The notes beneath the pieces are model-generated. The model was not told where the DNA came from, ran no database searches, and saw nothing but the letters and a program-made list of their open reading frames with translations. Positions 27,481 to 38,602 of a DNA stretch of 64,000 nucleotides are shown in pieces; positions within the stretch are counted from its first letter, which is position 1, and every line of letters begins with the position of its first letter. The DNA lies in contig JAGMVK010000011.1 in the NCBI GenBank assembly GCA_020747065.1, forward strand, positions 930,001 to 994,000. Direction: 5' to 3'. A program made the translations under genes and the position numbers. Source of the DNA: Cadophora sp. MPI-SDFR-AT-0126 (lineage: Eukaryota; Ascomycota; Leotiomycetes; Helotiales; Ploettnerulaceae).

Positions 27481-28345
27481 TGATGTTTGCTTACCAGGAG
27501 TATCAGAAAATGCAGGCTGTCAGAAATCACAATGCTGCTCGAGTTGGGAATGTGCACTATTGACACATCGCCCCCAGGACCCTTGATAATCAACCAGTTG
27601 CACCCACGCTAGAGACACTGCCAACAAATCGTGGTCAAGACCCCGATTTATTTCATTGCGCATATTGCTCAGCGACATCCTCGAGGAAAGCTAATGCGAG
27701 AACCCATATCCTTACGACACACCCGGGTAAACCACTTCCTCTCGAGCACTGCCCAATGTGGAGTATTTAGGCTCAGATTCTCTTTCCGCAAAGGGAAGAG
27801 AAGTCTCGAAAGTCGCGCCAAAGAATTTCATCCGGACGCCGATGAAGACGTAATCGACTACGTCGACCCTGTCCCCTCGAGGGCCGTCAGAGCTTCACAA
27901 GCTTCCCATATACTCAAGCGAGTTCAGCCTATCCAGCGGGTATCGATGTGGCAATGCTTCAAATGCAAGCTTTGTCATCCAGGGTCAAAACCGTGTGGAC
28001 CTCCAAGGTCACGAATGTGGAACTCCCTGGCCGAAGATCTCAGAGCACTTGGGGGGCTTCAAGTTTGAAATAGATGGCTGTGGGAAAGTATCTACAAACT
28101 GTCGAACGATTGCAATGCCACATTTCATACAGTCACGAGCGAACCAACCCAGTCTGCGGTGACGTGCTATCTATTGGGCCCGAGATTACTGAACACTTCA
28201 AGAGAAACCATCCAGAGGACATGTACAGATGCTCCAGGTGCGACTCATTGTTCATGACAACTCAAGGTGTTGGTAGACAGAACTGCCGGATCAATGACGA
28301 AGTCCGAACGGGGAAAGGAGTCTCAGACGAAGTCGATGACATGTA
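27480..28345 (+). pseudogene. C2H2 zinc-finger-like remnant or unresolved multi-exon gene
   Basis: Finger-like sequence lies in three frames with stops between. At 27651-27722 one frame reads FHCAYCSATSSRKANARTH followed by ILTTH, an exact C-x2-C-x12-H-x4-H finger; the same frame upstream (from about 27482) has a single TGA near 27561. At 27930-28150 another frame reads YRCGN...SFVIQG...PKISEHLGG, and at 28160-28320 a third reads GPEITEHFKRNHPED then YRCSRCDSLFMTTQG. The last two share an order of P-x-I-x-EH and YRC...F..QG, so they look like diverged copies of one module. I could not build a convincing splice model, so decay is the likelier reading. It lies between H2A and H2B. Confidence 0.4.
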
Positions 28346-29365
28346 AGTACACTGCGCGCAAGGCGTGAAGAATTCACAAATACACGTTTTGTTTGTAGGG
28401 GCTCCATTTCCCTTCTGAGGCTGACGGCGATTTGGGTCAGGACTATCAGACGGCTTGGATTAAGGCGGGATAGGAAGCAGAAGGTAGGTAAGAATGGTGA
28501 GGGACAGATAGGCCAGAATTTTCCCCACAAATTTAGCCAATTGTTTGCAAGCATGGGATTCGCTAGCAGCTGTCCCGACCTTGTAGATAAGGAAACAAGC
28601 CCCATGTGTTTTGAGGTGTGGCAGGAGAGCTCCAGTCAGTATTAAAGATCTCTCTAACTCAGAGCTTGAGCTGCATTCGATATACGGAATCATCTGTTGG
28701 AATGTGATACGATCTAAAAAGACAGGAAGACATGTCACTCGAGGTCACGAACTCCTCACATGCGTAGCGAAAGATAGCTACGGTAGGGTCCTGGATGGAT
28801 AGGCTTTCACGGATGCACATGCCTCTAGTCAACGAACTATTTCGATCCATTTTAAAGACCTGAAGTAAGAAACGGAGGATCGCATTGCAGAAACGTGAAT
28901 TCACTTGGGGGGGGGGGAAGTACGGGGGAGTCGAGGTCTGCTGTCCGCACAAGCGTTGATATCGAAAAAAGCCATCCGCGCGCTTCGTTTAACGCTCACA
29001 ATAGCTCGCTTCCTGCTCTGCTCGTCTGGTGGTGCAAATTCAGAAAGAGTTTAGCTCAGTTTGTGGCAGTGCACGGACGAAAACAACACAACGCGACTGC
29101 TGGTTGGTAGCGTGTGTGCATGCAGGCGTGTATGGAGGAAGGTACTTGTCAGGATATGAAAGTTGATCCGTGCACTACGCTAGAGGTACCGCAATCACCA
29201 AAGGGCCTCTCCTCGCGACTACTTAAACTTCCCAGGCCCGCCCTCTTCTTCTTCCCTTTCCATCTTTCTTCAACAACATCGACTGCCACCACCCCGTCCA
29301 TCTCCAACCCAATCCAAACCAGTTCCATCACTTCCCAACACTCTACATATCCAACATCATCCAAA
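28346..29365. promoter_or_regulatory. H2B upstream region, no gene seen
   Basis: About 1 kb upstream of H2B. It contains a perfect G-run at about 28907-28918 and a pyrimidine-rich 5' leader (29240-29360), as is common before highly expressed fungal genes. Short ORFs here have no recognisable domain. Confidence 0.5.
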
Positions 29366-30037
29366 ATGCCACCAAAGGCCGCAGACAAGAAGCCAGCCGC
29401 ATCAAAGGCGCCAGCCTCCAAGGCACCGGCAGCTTCCAAGTCCGAAGCAGGCAAGAAGACCAGCGCGACCGGCGATAAGAAGAAGAGAACCAAGACGCGC
29501 AAGGAGACCTACTCTTCATACATCTACAAGGGTACGTTCTCTAAATCTGAAATCGCGTCGCGATCCAAACATTTGGCGCGTCAACATCATCACAACAACG
29601 CACTCAATGGATCTCACCTTCATTCAACGTCACCAGGCCGCGTCTTTTCATCCATGCATCCACTAACAATTGCATTTGTAGTCCTGAAGCAAGTCCACCC
29701 AGACACTGGTATCTCCAACCGTGCTATGTCAATCCTAAACTCCTTCGTCAATGGTAAGATTCGCCTCATCTAGGTTGCGCCCGCACTGCTAATGCGTACT
29801 CTGCAGACATCTTTGAGCGTGTTGCCACCGAGGCCTCTAAGCTTGCTGCATACAACAAGAAGTCCACCATTTCATCTCGCGAGATCCAAACCTCGTAAGT
29901 TTGAACACCTCAGTTCGCGTCTCGCATTCAGTGCTAACTATTCTAGTGTCCGTCTTATCCTTCCTGGTGAACTCGCCAAGCATGCTGTCTCGGAAGGTAC
30001 CAAGGCCGTCACAAAGTACTCCTCGTCAACGAAATAG
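29366..30037 (+). CDS. histone H2B
   Basis: Four exons: 29366-29531, 29682-29753, 29807-29894, 29947-30037; 138 residues. The N-tail is Lys/Ala/Pro/Ser-rich ([20 protein letters not shown]). The fold reads [59 protein letters not shown], and [20 protein letters not shown], ending KYSSSTK with the Lys of the AVTKYSS segment conserved as the ubiquitylation site. Donors are GTACGT, GTAAGA and GTAAGT; acceptors are TGTAG, TGCAG and TCTAG. Partner of H2A at 26361-26986, transcribed away from it. The 3' end converges on SQS1. Confidence 0.97.
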
Positions 30038-30488
30038 GTTGCTTTTCAGTTTGGGTTTTCACAAGGTGCCGGATCGGCTTTGGCTTTGGGTCATCTGGGT
30101 CGATGATGAAGTCAAACCTCTTTCGGGATCTTCGGGTCTCTTTTTAATGCGTTATGGATGGTTTGCTTTTTTACGGGGGCATATGTCTTCAACGGTCTGT
30201 TTTCGGGGGTACTTGGTTGTACTATAAGTCTTCGGATAGGGAAATCGAGGAGACAAACAATTGAAACATGAACAAGAACATACTCTTTATTTTACGCGGT
30301 GACCGAACCTTCAATTTTCTTGGAAGCACGCGCTCTAGCGCGCCTATCGCATATTTGAAATGCAACTGTTCCGGATTTATTGAACATCAAAGACCATGTT
30401 ATGCTATCGAACCGAAGTCCACGCCAAGCTAAAATACCTGAACTTCAATACTCTAGTCGGGTCTCCGATGCGTTCTCGATTACAAGAC
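30038..30488. other. convergent 3' intergenic region
   Basis: Between the stop codons of H2B (+) and the G-patch protein (-). Probably both 3' untranslated regions; nothing else recognised. Confidence 0.6.
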
Positions 30489-32943
30489 TTATCCCAATCC
30501 TGCTTTGGTGGTTTTAACGACGTGAGAAACAGGCAGCATGATACCCTTGTTATTGAGAGCACCCAAGGCTGTGCCAGAGCTCCAGCCCATCTTTTCCAAC
30601 ATGGCACGGCCTTTGTTGTCCGCACCGAGCTCAGGAGCAGATCCACCAACGATATCACCATCTCTGTAACTGACAGCCGCGCGATTGAATCCACCTGCAC
30701 CAGCAGCACGCTTTGCCCCGCCGCCTCTCTTACCGCCGACATCCAGCCGTGGGAGGAAACGGCGAGAGATCCTTGCATCAACCTTGGCAAAGTCACCGTC
30801 GTTGAAGGCCAGGGTCCTGGAGGTCCTATACAGAATTGGAAAGCGGTTATCACCATTACCAGCAGATTTAGATTTCAGGTAGAAAGCATTTGCAAGTTCG
30901 TGAACGACTTTGCGGTCAGCTTTGCCCATAGGAGGTAGGGAGAGTCTAAAAAATAAGCTGAATGTTACCATGTAGCAGAAGGGAACTCACGTGGTATTGC
31001 CTCCTATCAAGAAATTCTTGATCTCCTCTTTCACGGCATATATACCCATGCCCTCCTTGTACTTCTGCTTCATATCGATCTTGCCATTCTTGCTGCCAAG
31101 TAGACCTTGAGCACGTAACTGCTCACGCTCCTGCTTTCTCTCCTTCTTCTTTTCGCGATCGTTGTCCCATGCTGCCTGCATCGATGTCTCAAGTTCGGAG
31201 TCAGAGATGTCTAAGATAAGCTTGCCCTTGCGACTCTTTGGTTTTTTCCTCAGACTTGGTCGATTAAAGTCCATAACGTCGAATCCATCATACGCTTCGG
31301 CTAGCAGTGTCGCGGATGGAAATTCGCCCTTTGCCCGATTAGGCCCACGAGGAGACTTGTGTGCTGTGAACTTGGGCATTCCAAAAGCGGGCCTGTATTC
31401 CTGGGCGGCATTATCCTCGTCTTCCTCATCCTCATCAAAGAGCAAAATCTCATTAGAGCCCATACCAAGCTGCTCCTGCTTTGAAAGTAATCTCGCAATT
31501 CTTTCGTCGCTCATGCGATCAATCTTTCTCTGAATCAGATCGGCATCATCTTCACTCTCCTCTACTTCGACATCTATTTCGAGATCGTCATCAGAATCAC
31601 AGCTATCTTCTTCGTTGTCTTGAAATTCCGCAACGAGCTTCTCTTCCACTTCGAAGGTTTCAATGAACGTCAGCGCGACAACACTCGTCAGAGTAGTTGC
31701 AGGTACCCATCGAGCCTCGTCTATGGTCTGATCTTCCCAGACAACAAGATACTGGGTGCCAGAAGGGCGTTCTCTCTTGGAAAGTATGGCCTGAACTTCT
31801 CCCATGACGCCATCGGAAGTACCGAGATCATCAAAGTCTTCAATATCTGACCGATTCCATTCACCTTGATATGCAGGAGTTGAGTCCGTGACTGGTTCCC
31901 CAGAAGAAGCTTCGGTATCTTGCCATGTCTCTTCTTCGACGCCGCCCAGATCACGCTTATTGAATGAAATGAACATGGGGTCCTCTGCATCCATATTTGC
32001 TATGTAGTCAGCGATCATGGCATCTTCCTGGAGCCTTTCTGCGGCTTTGGTCTTGTTGCGACGACCTCCTTTACGACCACGACCTCTATCCATCTGAGGG
32101 AGTATAGACTCAAAATCGGCATCCTCTTGTGCCTTTGACGATGATGCCGGTGGTGAGAATGATTGAGTTTCAGCCATGACTTCTTGCAGTAGTTCGGTCT
32201 GCTCATGGATCCTGTCCTCGACGATTCTAATCTTTGCGTCTATATTCTCGGGGATATTTCTGGACGGTTGGGAAAGCTGTGGAGGCTTCGACGCACTCCT
32301 AATTTGCTGGCTATGGCCACGTCCACGGAACAGAATAACCTCCTCGCTCGAATTGGATGGGGTCGGCGAAGGTGAGCGCAGCTTTGGTGAGGGCATGCCG
32401 GTCTGAATTCGTCCACTGCCTTCAGTATCAACAATGAAGTCGAAAGCCTCCGCATAAATAGAGGTTTTGATGGACGAGTAGGCAGGTTCCTCGAATGTGG
32501 TGTCGTCTTGCTCTACCTCCTGCTCTACCTCTTCCTGTTCCTGCACCTGCTCTTGTTCCTCATCCTTATTTGCTTCTCCGTCCTCTTGGCCTGGGGACTC
32601 TAGAGTCATGTCTGCAAGGGCAGCTTCGGCATCGTCTGGCTCGGTGGGCACAATTCTACCAGCACTCACAAAATTGACCCTGCTATCCCGAAGTCTTTGG
32701 TCGGTATTCCAGAATGACTGGTGGCGTTCGGTATTCCGAGCCTCTTCTTGAAGTGTGAAGCTTCCTGCCATAAAGTCAGTAGGGTTCCAAGATGTTGCTT
32801 CAATTTAACGGCCTCTCACCATGACCCTTTCGTGGTGTAGAAGTGCTATCGAATGGTACAAACGACGTATCGTGAGCTTTTCGACCATGACCACGAGATG
32901 CTTGAAAGTTACCTCTCTTCGAGGCTTTCTTGGGTCGCGGCAT
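30489..32943 (-). CDS. SQS1: SQS1-like R3H and G-patch protein
   Basis: Three exons: 32943-32820, 32764-30991, 30945-30489; 784 residues. Introns of 55 and 45 bases with GTGAGA and GTGAGT donors. The N-terminus is basic with an RGHGRK stretch; the middle is long, acidic and low-complexity (Glu/Gln runs near 105-125, several Asp/Glu stretches). An R3H-type nucleic-acid-binding domain lies at about 640-690 (GKADRKVVHELANAF...) and a C-terminal G-patch at about 740-784 (RAMLEKMGWSSGTALG...). This R3H plus terminal G-patch order matches yeast Sqs1/Pfa1, which activates the helicase Prp43 in splicing and ribosome assembly. Function here is inferred from that architecture. The start ATG 32943 is followed directly by MPRPKKASKRG. 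Divergent from ATG4 by 778 bases. Confidence 0.88.
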
Positions 32944-33721
32944 GATGGCAATTCTGTTTGTTCTATCGGTTTCGTGGTACACAGACGAGTGACATGGCCT
33001 TCTTCAATGTGGTAGTGGAGGTGTGGTAGTGGAGGAGGACAGTGAACGTGTTGATAGCTTCAAGAAAGCAGCTTTAGGAACCAGCTCAGCATATTCATTT
33101 TCCTGCGCAACGCGATTGTACCTCATAATCTTGGCGTGAGCTTATCGCCGATAAGGCAGGCAGTCTCCGCCTGAAGCTCCCACTTCCCTTCTTTCGTTTG
33201 CAAACATACCTCTGTATATATACTCATCTCTCACGCTTAGGGAATTGTAAAGTACCTACCTCAGTAGTTTCAACTGCGTTTTGATTGCTACCAGGTCGGG
33301 GTCACATATGATTTCGGGAATGTGTGTAAATTAATATGAGTTTCGAGTTCCCCAGAGGAGGATCCCATGTCTGCTCTACTCTGATCCCGCCACAAGCGAA
33401 GGCCAGCCAAGTGACACGGTCATGGTCATCAGGAGCCTTGCTTGGCCTAGCTGCTCTGAGCTCAGTCGGCGACTCCCTCCCTCCAGTGACTCCAGCCGCT
33501 GATTCTGGCAGAGCCAACAAAGATTCTCCGACCCCCCCACGACGTATTTCCTTTCAACGACAAAATTCTCAATATCGAACGAAGCTCACGTTGTTGGATA
33601 AAGCCTTGTCTAGTCAGTGCTGCATTTCGAGATCGCTGCTGTTGCCCCACGTTCCCCGCCATTCCCATCCATCACTGTCGATGCCTTCGCTGCCCATCCT
33701 CGAAAGTCATAGAGCGTGAAC
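32944..33721. promoter_or_regulatory. divergent promoter region, SQS1 / ATG4
   Basis: 778 bases between two start codons facing apart. No gene seen; no specific site assigned. Confidence 0.55.
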
Positions 33722-35193
33722 ATGACGACTGTTGACTTTGGAAAATACAAGCGGATTGTGCAGTACTTCTGGGACCCCGAACCAACAAATGATACAGCGG
33801 CACGATCCCCAATATGGTGCTTGGGCAAGCAGTACAAGGTCTTGCCCAAACCCCAACCCCTCGACACGACGTCCGCCTCTCTTCCCGATATAAAGTATGT
33901 CTCCACTGAGACTGCTCGTCCAGCAAAGCCCGTAACCCCACCAGATAGTACGGCGAGTAGCATAGACTCTGGGCTGGCATACGATGAAGAAGATGGAGGT
34001 GGAGGATGGCCGTCGCCATTCCTGGACGATTTCGAAGCAAAGATATGGCTTACATACCGCTCCAACTTTCCAGCAATCCCGAAATCTCAAGATCCGAAGG
34101 CCGTGTCTGCGATGTCTTTGTCGGTTCGGCTGCGGAGCCAACTAGTCGATCAGGCCGGGTTTACGTCTGATACTGGATGGGGATGCATGATCAGGTCGGG
34201 GCAGAGTCTACTCGCGAATGCTCTTGTGATGTTACGGATGGGAAGAGGTCAGAAACTCCGCTCTAGGATATGTTTTATATCCGGCTGATGATTTGTGTAG
34301 ATTGGCGTCGGGGTTCTGCGAGTTTGAAAGAACGAGAAATCATAGCACTGTTTGCGGACAACCCAAAGGCACCGTACTCTATCCACAAATTTGTTGAGCA
34401 TGGAGCTACTGCTTGTGGAAAGCATCCAGGGGAATGGTTTGGACCTTCAGCAACCGCGCGGTGTATTCAGTGAAGAACCTTCCCTCCTGACAGTATGCTG
34501 CTGTCGCTAACTATTTACAGAGCATTAACGAACGATCATGGGCCTTCTGAACTACGGGTTTATCTGACTGGTGATGGCCTAGAAGTCTATGAAGATTCCT
34601 TCATGAAGATTGCGAAGCCTGATGGCAAGTCCTTCAAACCGACTTTAATTTTGGTAGGCACGAGACTAGGTCTCGACAAAATTACACCAGTTTATTGGGA
34701 GGCCCTGAAATCCGCTTTACAGATGCCACAATCCATTGGGATCGCTGGGTGAGTGCCTAGACTATCATACAAAACGATACACTCGAGCTGATACGTAAGC
34801 AGAGGACAACCATCCTCATCACATTACTTCATCGGCGTCCAGGGGCAGTATTTCTTCTACCTAGACCCTCACCAGACTCGTCCCGCCCTACCACTACCTG
34901 AGAAAATCGAAGATTACTCTCAAGAAGACATAGATTCCTGCCACACGCGGAGATTGCGCCGAATTCACATCAAAGAGATGGACCCCAGCATGCTAATCGC
35001 CTTTCTAATTCGAGACGAGAAGGACTGGAAGGAATGGCGGCAATCAGTTCAAGAGGTGCAGGGAAAGGCCGTCATACATGTTGCGGAAAAAGAGCCACCT
35101 CTTCAAGGACTTGGAACGGAGAGGGAGGGCGCTATTGATGAGGTTGAGACTTTTGATGATGAGGATGACGATGATACCATTTTGAATGCTTGA
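33722..35193 (+). CDS. ATG4: autophagy cysteine protease ATG4
   Basis: Four exons: 33722-34247, 34301-34469, 34521-34748, 34803-35193; 437 residues. Introns are 51-54 bases; donors GTCAGA, GTGAAG and GTGAGT; frame kept throughout. The peptidase C54 signature [14 protein letters not shown] holds the catalytic Cys155. The Asp/His pair lies in [10 protein letters not shown], with Asp329 and His331, preceded by [14 protein letters not shown]4 cleaves the C-terminus of ATG8 to expose Gly for lipidation and later releases it from membranes. The C-terminus is very acidic ([15 protein letters not shown]). Length is typical of filamentous-fungal ATG4. Confidence 0.95.
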
Positions 35194-36842
35194 GGATCGG
35201 ATTTGGGTTTGGTGAGAGGCGTTGGGCAACTGTAAGTATGGACTAGAAGCCTACCTTTTGTTGGCACGGTTTGGCTCAAGGCGGCACCGGCTACCTGGCG
35301 TAAGGAATCAACATGGATTTCTAAATGCACTGCCTCAAGCCTTATTCTCCTGTGTCGAGTGTGCAATATTTTCCACTATTACTTCGAAAGTCAAGTTGGC
35401 ATCCGGAATGTTTTTGGTGTCGACCTTGCTCCACAACGTATGCCCTGAAGCTGACTTGTATGATGAGTGTTGGGTTCTTTGAAGAGATGATAAAGCATGA
35501 AAAGCTGGCAAATTTTCTCAGGTGCACAAATCTCGGTCAAGGCCTTCGAAGTAAACCTTCCTTTGTGTCAAAATCCGTACCTATGTCAGCAGTCTCGCAG
35601 AACATCGGGCAGGATGGGGCTCACATCTCAAGGATTGCAGACTTCAGAACTATCAGATCCTGGCTCATGAATTTGAAAGCCACGTTGTCTATCTCCTACG
35701 TTTCAACTTACACAGCCTGTACCCGGTATGCCAATATTCTCAATACTTCGAGAAATATGGATAAGGTACGAATTCGCCAGATTTTTAGTCCTTGGGCCTT
35801 GATCTTCTTCCTCTCTCCAGCGAATAATGACGGGCATGTGCCAGTCATTGTGACTTTTCTTCTGCTACACATGCGCCTTTTCCCTGTACTGGATAGAGAG
35901 ACGTGGGTACTGAACTTCCACCATCAAAGGAGTTTCATCGCTACTGTAACTGGATCACTGATTATCCTGTGTAGAGTATTGATGTGTTCATGGATATCGG
36001 ATTCAAGCTCTGACGAGGAGGAAGCACTGGCAATGAAGTATCCTTTAAATGTTAGTTGTTGAGTAAGAATGCAAGCTCGATACCACATTCGCCCATTATA
36101 AGAAGCAGCTCTCGATATTTATACCATAAACCCAAACGCAGAAACGTGCTACACCCTTTGCATCAACACAGTATGGATAGATTCATTGCATTGCTATATT
36201 CTGCTGCATGTAAAACGAACCATTGTCGTGGGATATACATATTCTCGGCACTAAAGGCGCGCACATACGGTCTGTGAACTTGGACAGTAGAACAGAAGGG
36301 AAATATGCATTATGTATATATATCCATTGGGGATTTATAGTTGCGTATTCGAACAGGTCCTAGGAGCAGAGCTTAGTCTAGGGCATTCAGATATACTATC
36401 CTCGAGTATTAGAAAGGGCAAAATAAAGAAGGGGAAGTTTGTTGAGGCCATTTCAAGTAAATTGGATTTGACAATGAATCGGAAGTCTATGAATCATGAG
36501 TAACCACAGAAGAAAGTTGGCCGAGAACCCTGCAATTGCGTCTGGCGTGCCGAACTTCCTCTCCACCTTTAGATTTATGGCTGACAGTAATGGTTTGAAC
36601 CCAGTAAGGGTATTTCCAAAGTTCCGATGTGAGTATAAGGGATTACAGGACTGCAAAGTTTCGAGTCATTGATTTATGTATTGTTCAGGTCATAATGCAA
36701 AAGATGCGAGGATAGACTACACATTAACGCTTCTTCTTACGCTATGTACAATAAGTAGTACAATATAAAGGCTGCTTTTGAGGGGTATCATTGACAGTTT
36801 CCTGCTTCTTCTTCTTCTTCTTTCCTGGTGCCAGCCCTGCTC
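35194..36842. other. intergenic; one unexplained 245-codon ORF
   Basis: Between ATG4 and the SPX-RING gene. It contains an ATG-started ORF at 35325-36062 (+), 245 codons, with no family I recognise and a Cys/Ser-rich composition. Neighbouring frames also hold protein-like segments broken by stops. It may be a decayed gene or chance; not called as a gene. The rest shows nothing. Confidence 0.4.
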
Positions 36843-38602
36843 TTACATCACCGCACAATTCGCCTCGGAAGGATGAACATAATAGGGCCCGAATTGCTCG
36901 ATGCCGTCGGCTGTCTCGTTGGCAATCTGCTTCTGGAGGACTTCTTTGGGGAAAAACTTCTTGAGATATCTTTCTAGGTCTCTGTCGATGTTGTCTAGAT
37001 TGGCGGATTAGCATGTTCTTTGGGGTGGTAACAGAGCTGTTTCCGCCTCTACATTAAGTAGCCGTGTGGGAGCAGCAGATACGAACATTATTTCCAGTGG
37101 GAAAAGAGAGGAACTTACCAGTATCGGCTTTCAGAATTACATCTTCTCGACATAGAGGGCAATTTCGCTTCTTCTGCCTCTGCAAAAGAATGGTGCAGCG
37201 AATGCAAACAAGGTGCTTGCACTTCATCCGGATGGGCCGCCAGCATATGTCACAACAAATTGGACAAGAATAATCTTCAACTTGGGGTACGATCTGGACA
37301 AGCTCTTGGGAGATCTGAGAGCAGACAGCCTTTGCCATGGACCCCGACATGACTGAATCCGTCATGATAAGCCTTGGGAAGGTTCTTGCTGCTCCAAGAT
37401 TTGTCCTCTTGTCAAATTCTGTAGACGTTTAACAATGTGGAAAGCTACAAGTAATGGAATACCTACTCTTTAAAATCTTCGTGATAGCTCGTTGATTAAT
37501 CTCCTGGAACTTGAGGTTCTGGAGAATCCCGAGATTGATCTTTATAAATTGCTGCAAAGCCGCGTGACTAGCTTTTAGTTTGAAGTGGCCCACGATGTCT
37601 CTTTTGACGACCTCGGTTTGAAACCACTGCAACTTTTGAGCGGCCATAGCACTTGTCCGGCTACCATGATCAAACTCATTGGTGGAGAAGAAGATGCCCG
37701 CTTGAAGGTACAGGTCAAAAAGTTCTCTCCATCTATTGAGATCACTTTTATGAAATGACGAAGTCTTGGGTCTGGGAATGTTAGCACTGACTAGAAAATT
37801 CGCAAGTCAGTGTGAATAGCCTAGACCGCTTACCGGGCAACCTCTGTGATGGATGTCGACAAGGCCTGGATTTCGTCCGTCAAAGCCTTTTGTTCCTGAG
37901 CCTGGAGGCTGTCCAGAGAGTTGACATCACCCTGGAGCAGGCCAAAGAATTCCGCGTCGAAACGAAGTTGAACGTCTATCCTTCGAAGACCTTCCGCTTC
38001 ACTTAAAACCGCGATCCTACTTCAGAGTCAACATGGATCCTACTGGAATACGCAATCTCAGACAGGGCGCGAGGAAAATAATCCCAGGGACAGCAAAATC
38101 CGGCATGTGCTCGCTGGGTTACATACTCTTCCGACGCGGGGCTATCACGTTGACCATCCAGACCAAATGAGTTGCGATCTGAATTTCCATGGTGTTTTAA
38201 AGCCCGTGCTTCAAAGTACCGTCGAGTGGCTGGTGACAGTTCCGCATCGACAGGAGTTCCATCCTCGAGATTGATGAAGAATGTAAGCTTCGGAACGAAT
38301 TTCTCATCTCCCTCGAAGTCATATTGAAAGGCAACGCCGCTTCCGTTGCGGTCTTCTTCATCTGGGCTGGATTGGTGTAGTTGAGCGAGAGTAGCCGAAT
38401 CGAGACCAAGGCTTTCGAGTTCTTCTTGGATCTGTTCCAGTCAGAACATGTGTCCAAGAAAACATCATGAATGACTCAGAGCAAGTCTACGTACCTTTCT
38501 AAGAAGTTTCTTGAGTTGTCGGTAGGGTATTGCAGTTTCTACCCACGTGGCAGGGTATCCCTCCTTTTCCAAGGCGTCGCGAAATTCGCGACCAAACTTC
38601 AT
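36843..38602 (-). CDS. SPX-RING E3 ubiquitin ligase
   Basis: Six exons: 38602-38495, 38431-38052, 38001-37834, 37771-37467, 37418-37119, 36994-36843; 470 residues. An SPX domain starts at the first residue (MKFGREFRDALEKEGYP, then AIPYRQLKKLLRK) and its later part includes EFFGLLQGDVNSLDSLQAQE and the QEINQRAITKILKKFDKRT helix. A C3HC4 RING follows: Cys372, 375, 387, His389, Cys392, 395, 407, 410. The SPX-RING pairing matches plant NLA and fission-yeast Pqr1, which restrain phosphate uptake; SPX domains sense inositol pyrophosphates. A role in phosphate homeostasis is inferred from that. The intron 38002-38051 has a weak GTATTC donor and is the least certain; reading through stops at a TAA just downstream. 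Confidence 0.85.

Noticed and set aside
30396..30938. 180-codon plus-strand ORF
   Set aside because: Antisense shadow of the R3H/G-patch exon of SQS1.
33610..34141. Three minus-strand ORFs of 122-151 codons
   Set aside because: Antisense shadows of the first ATG4 exon.
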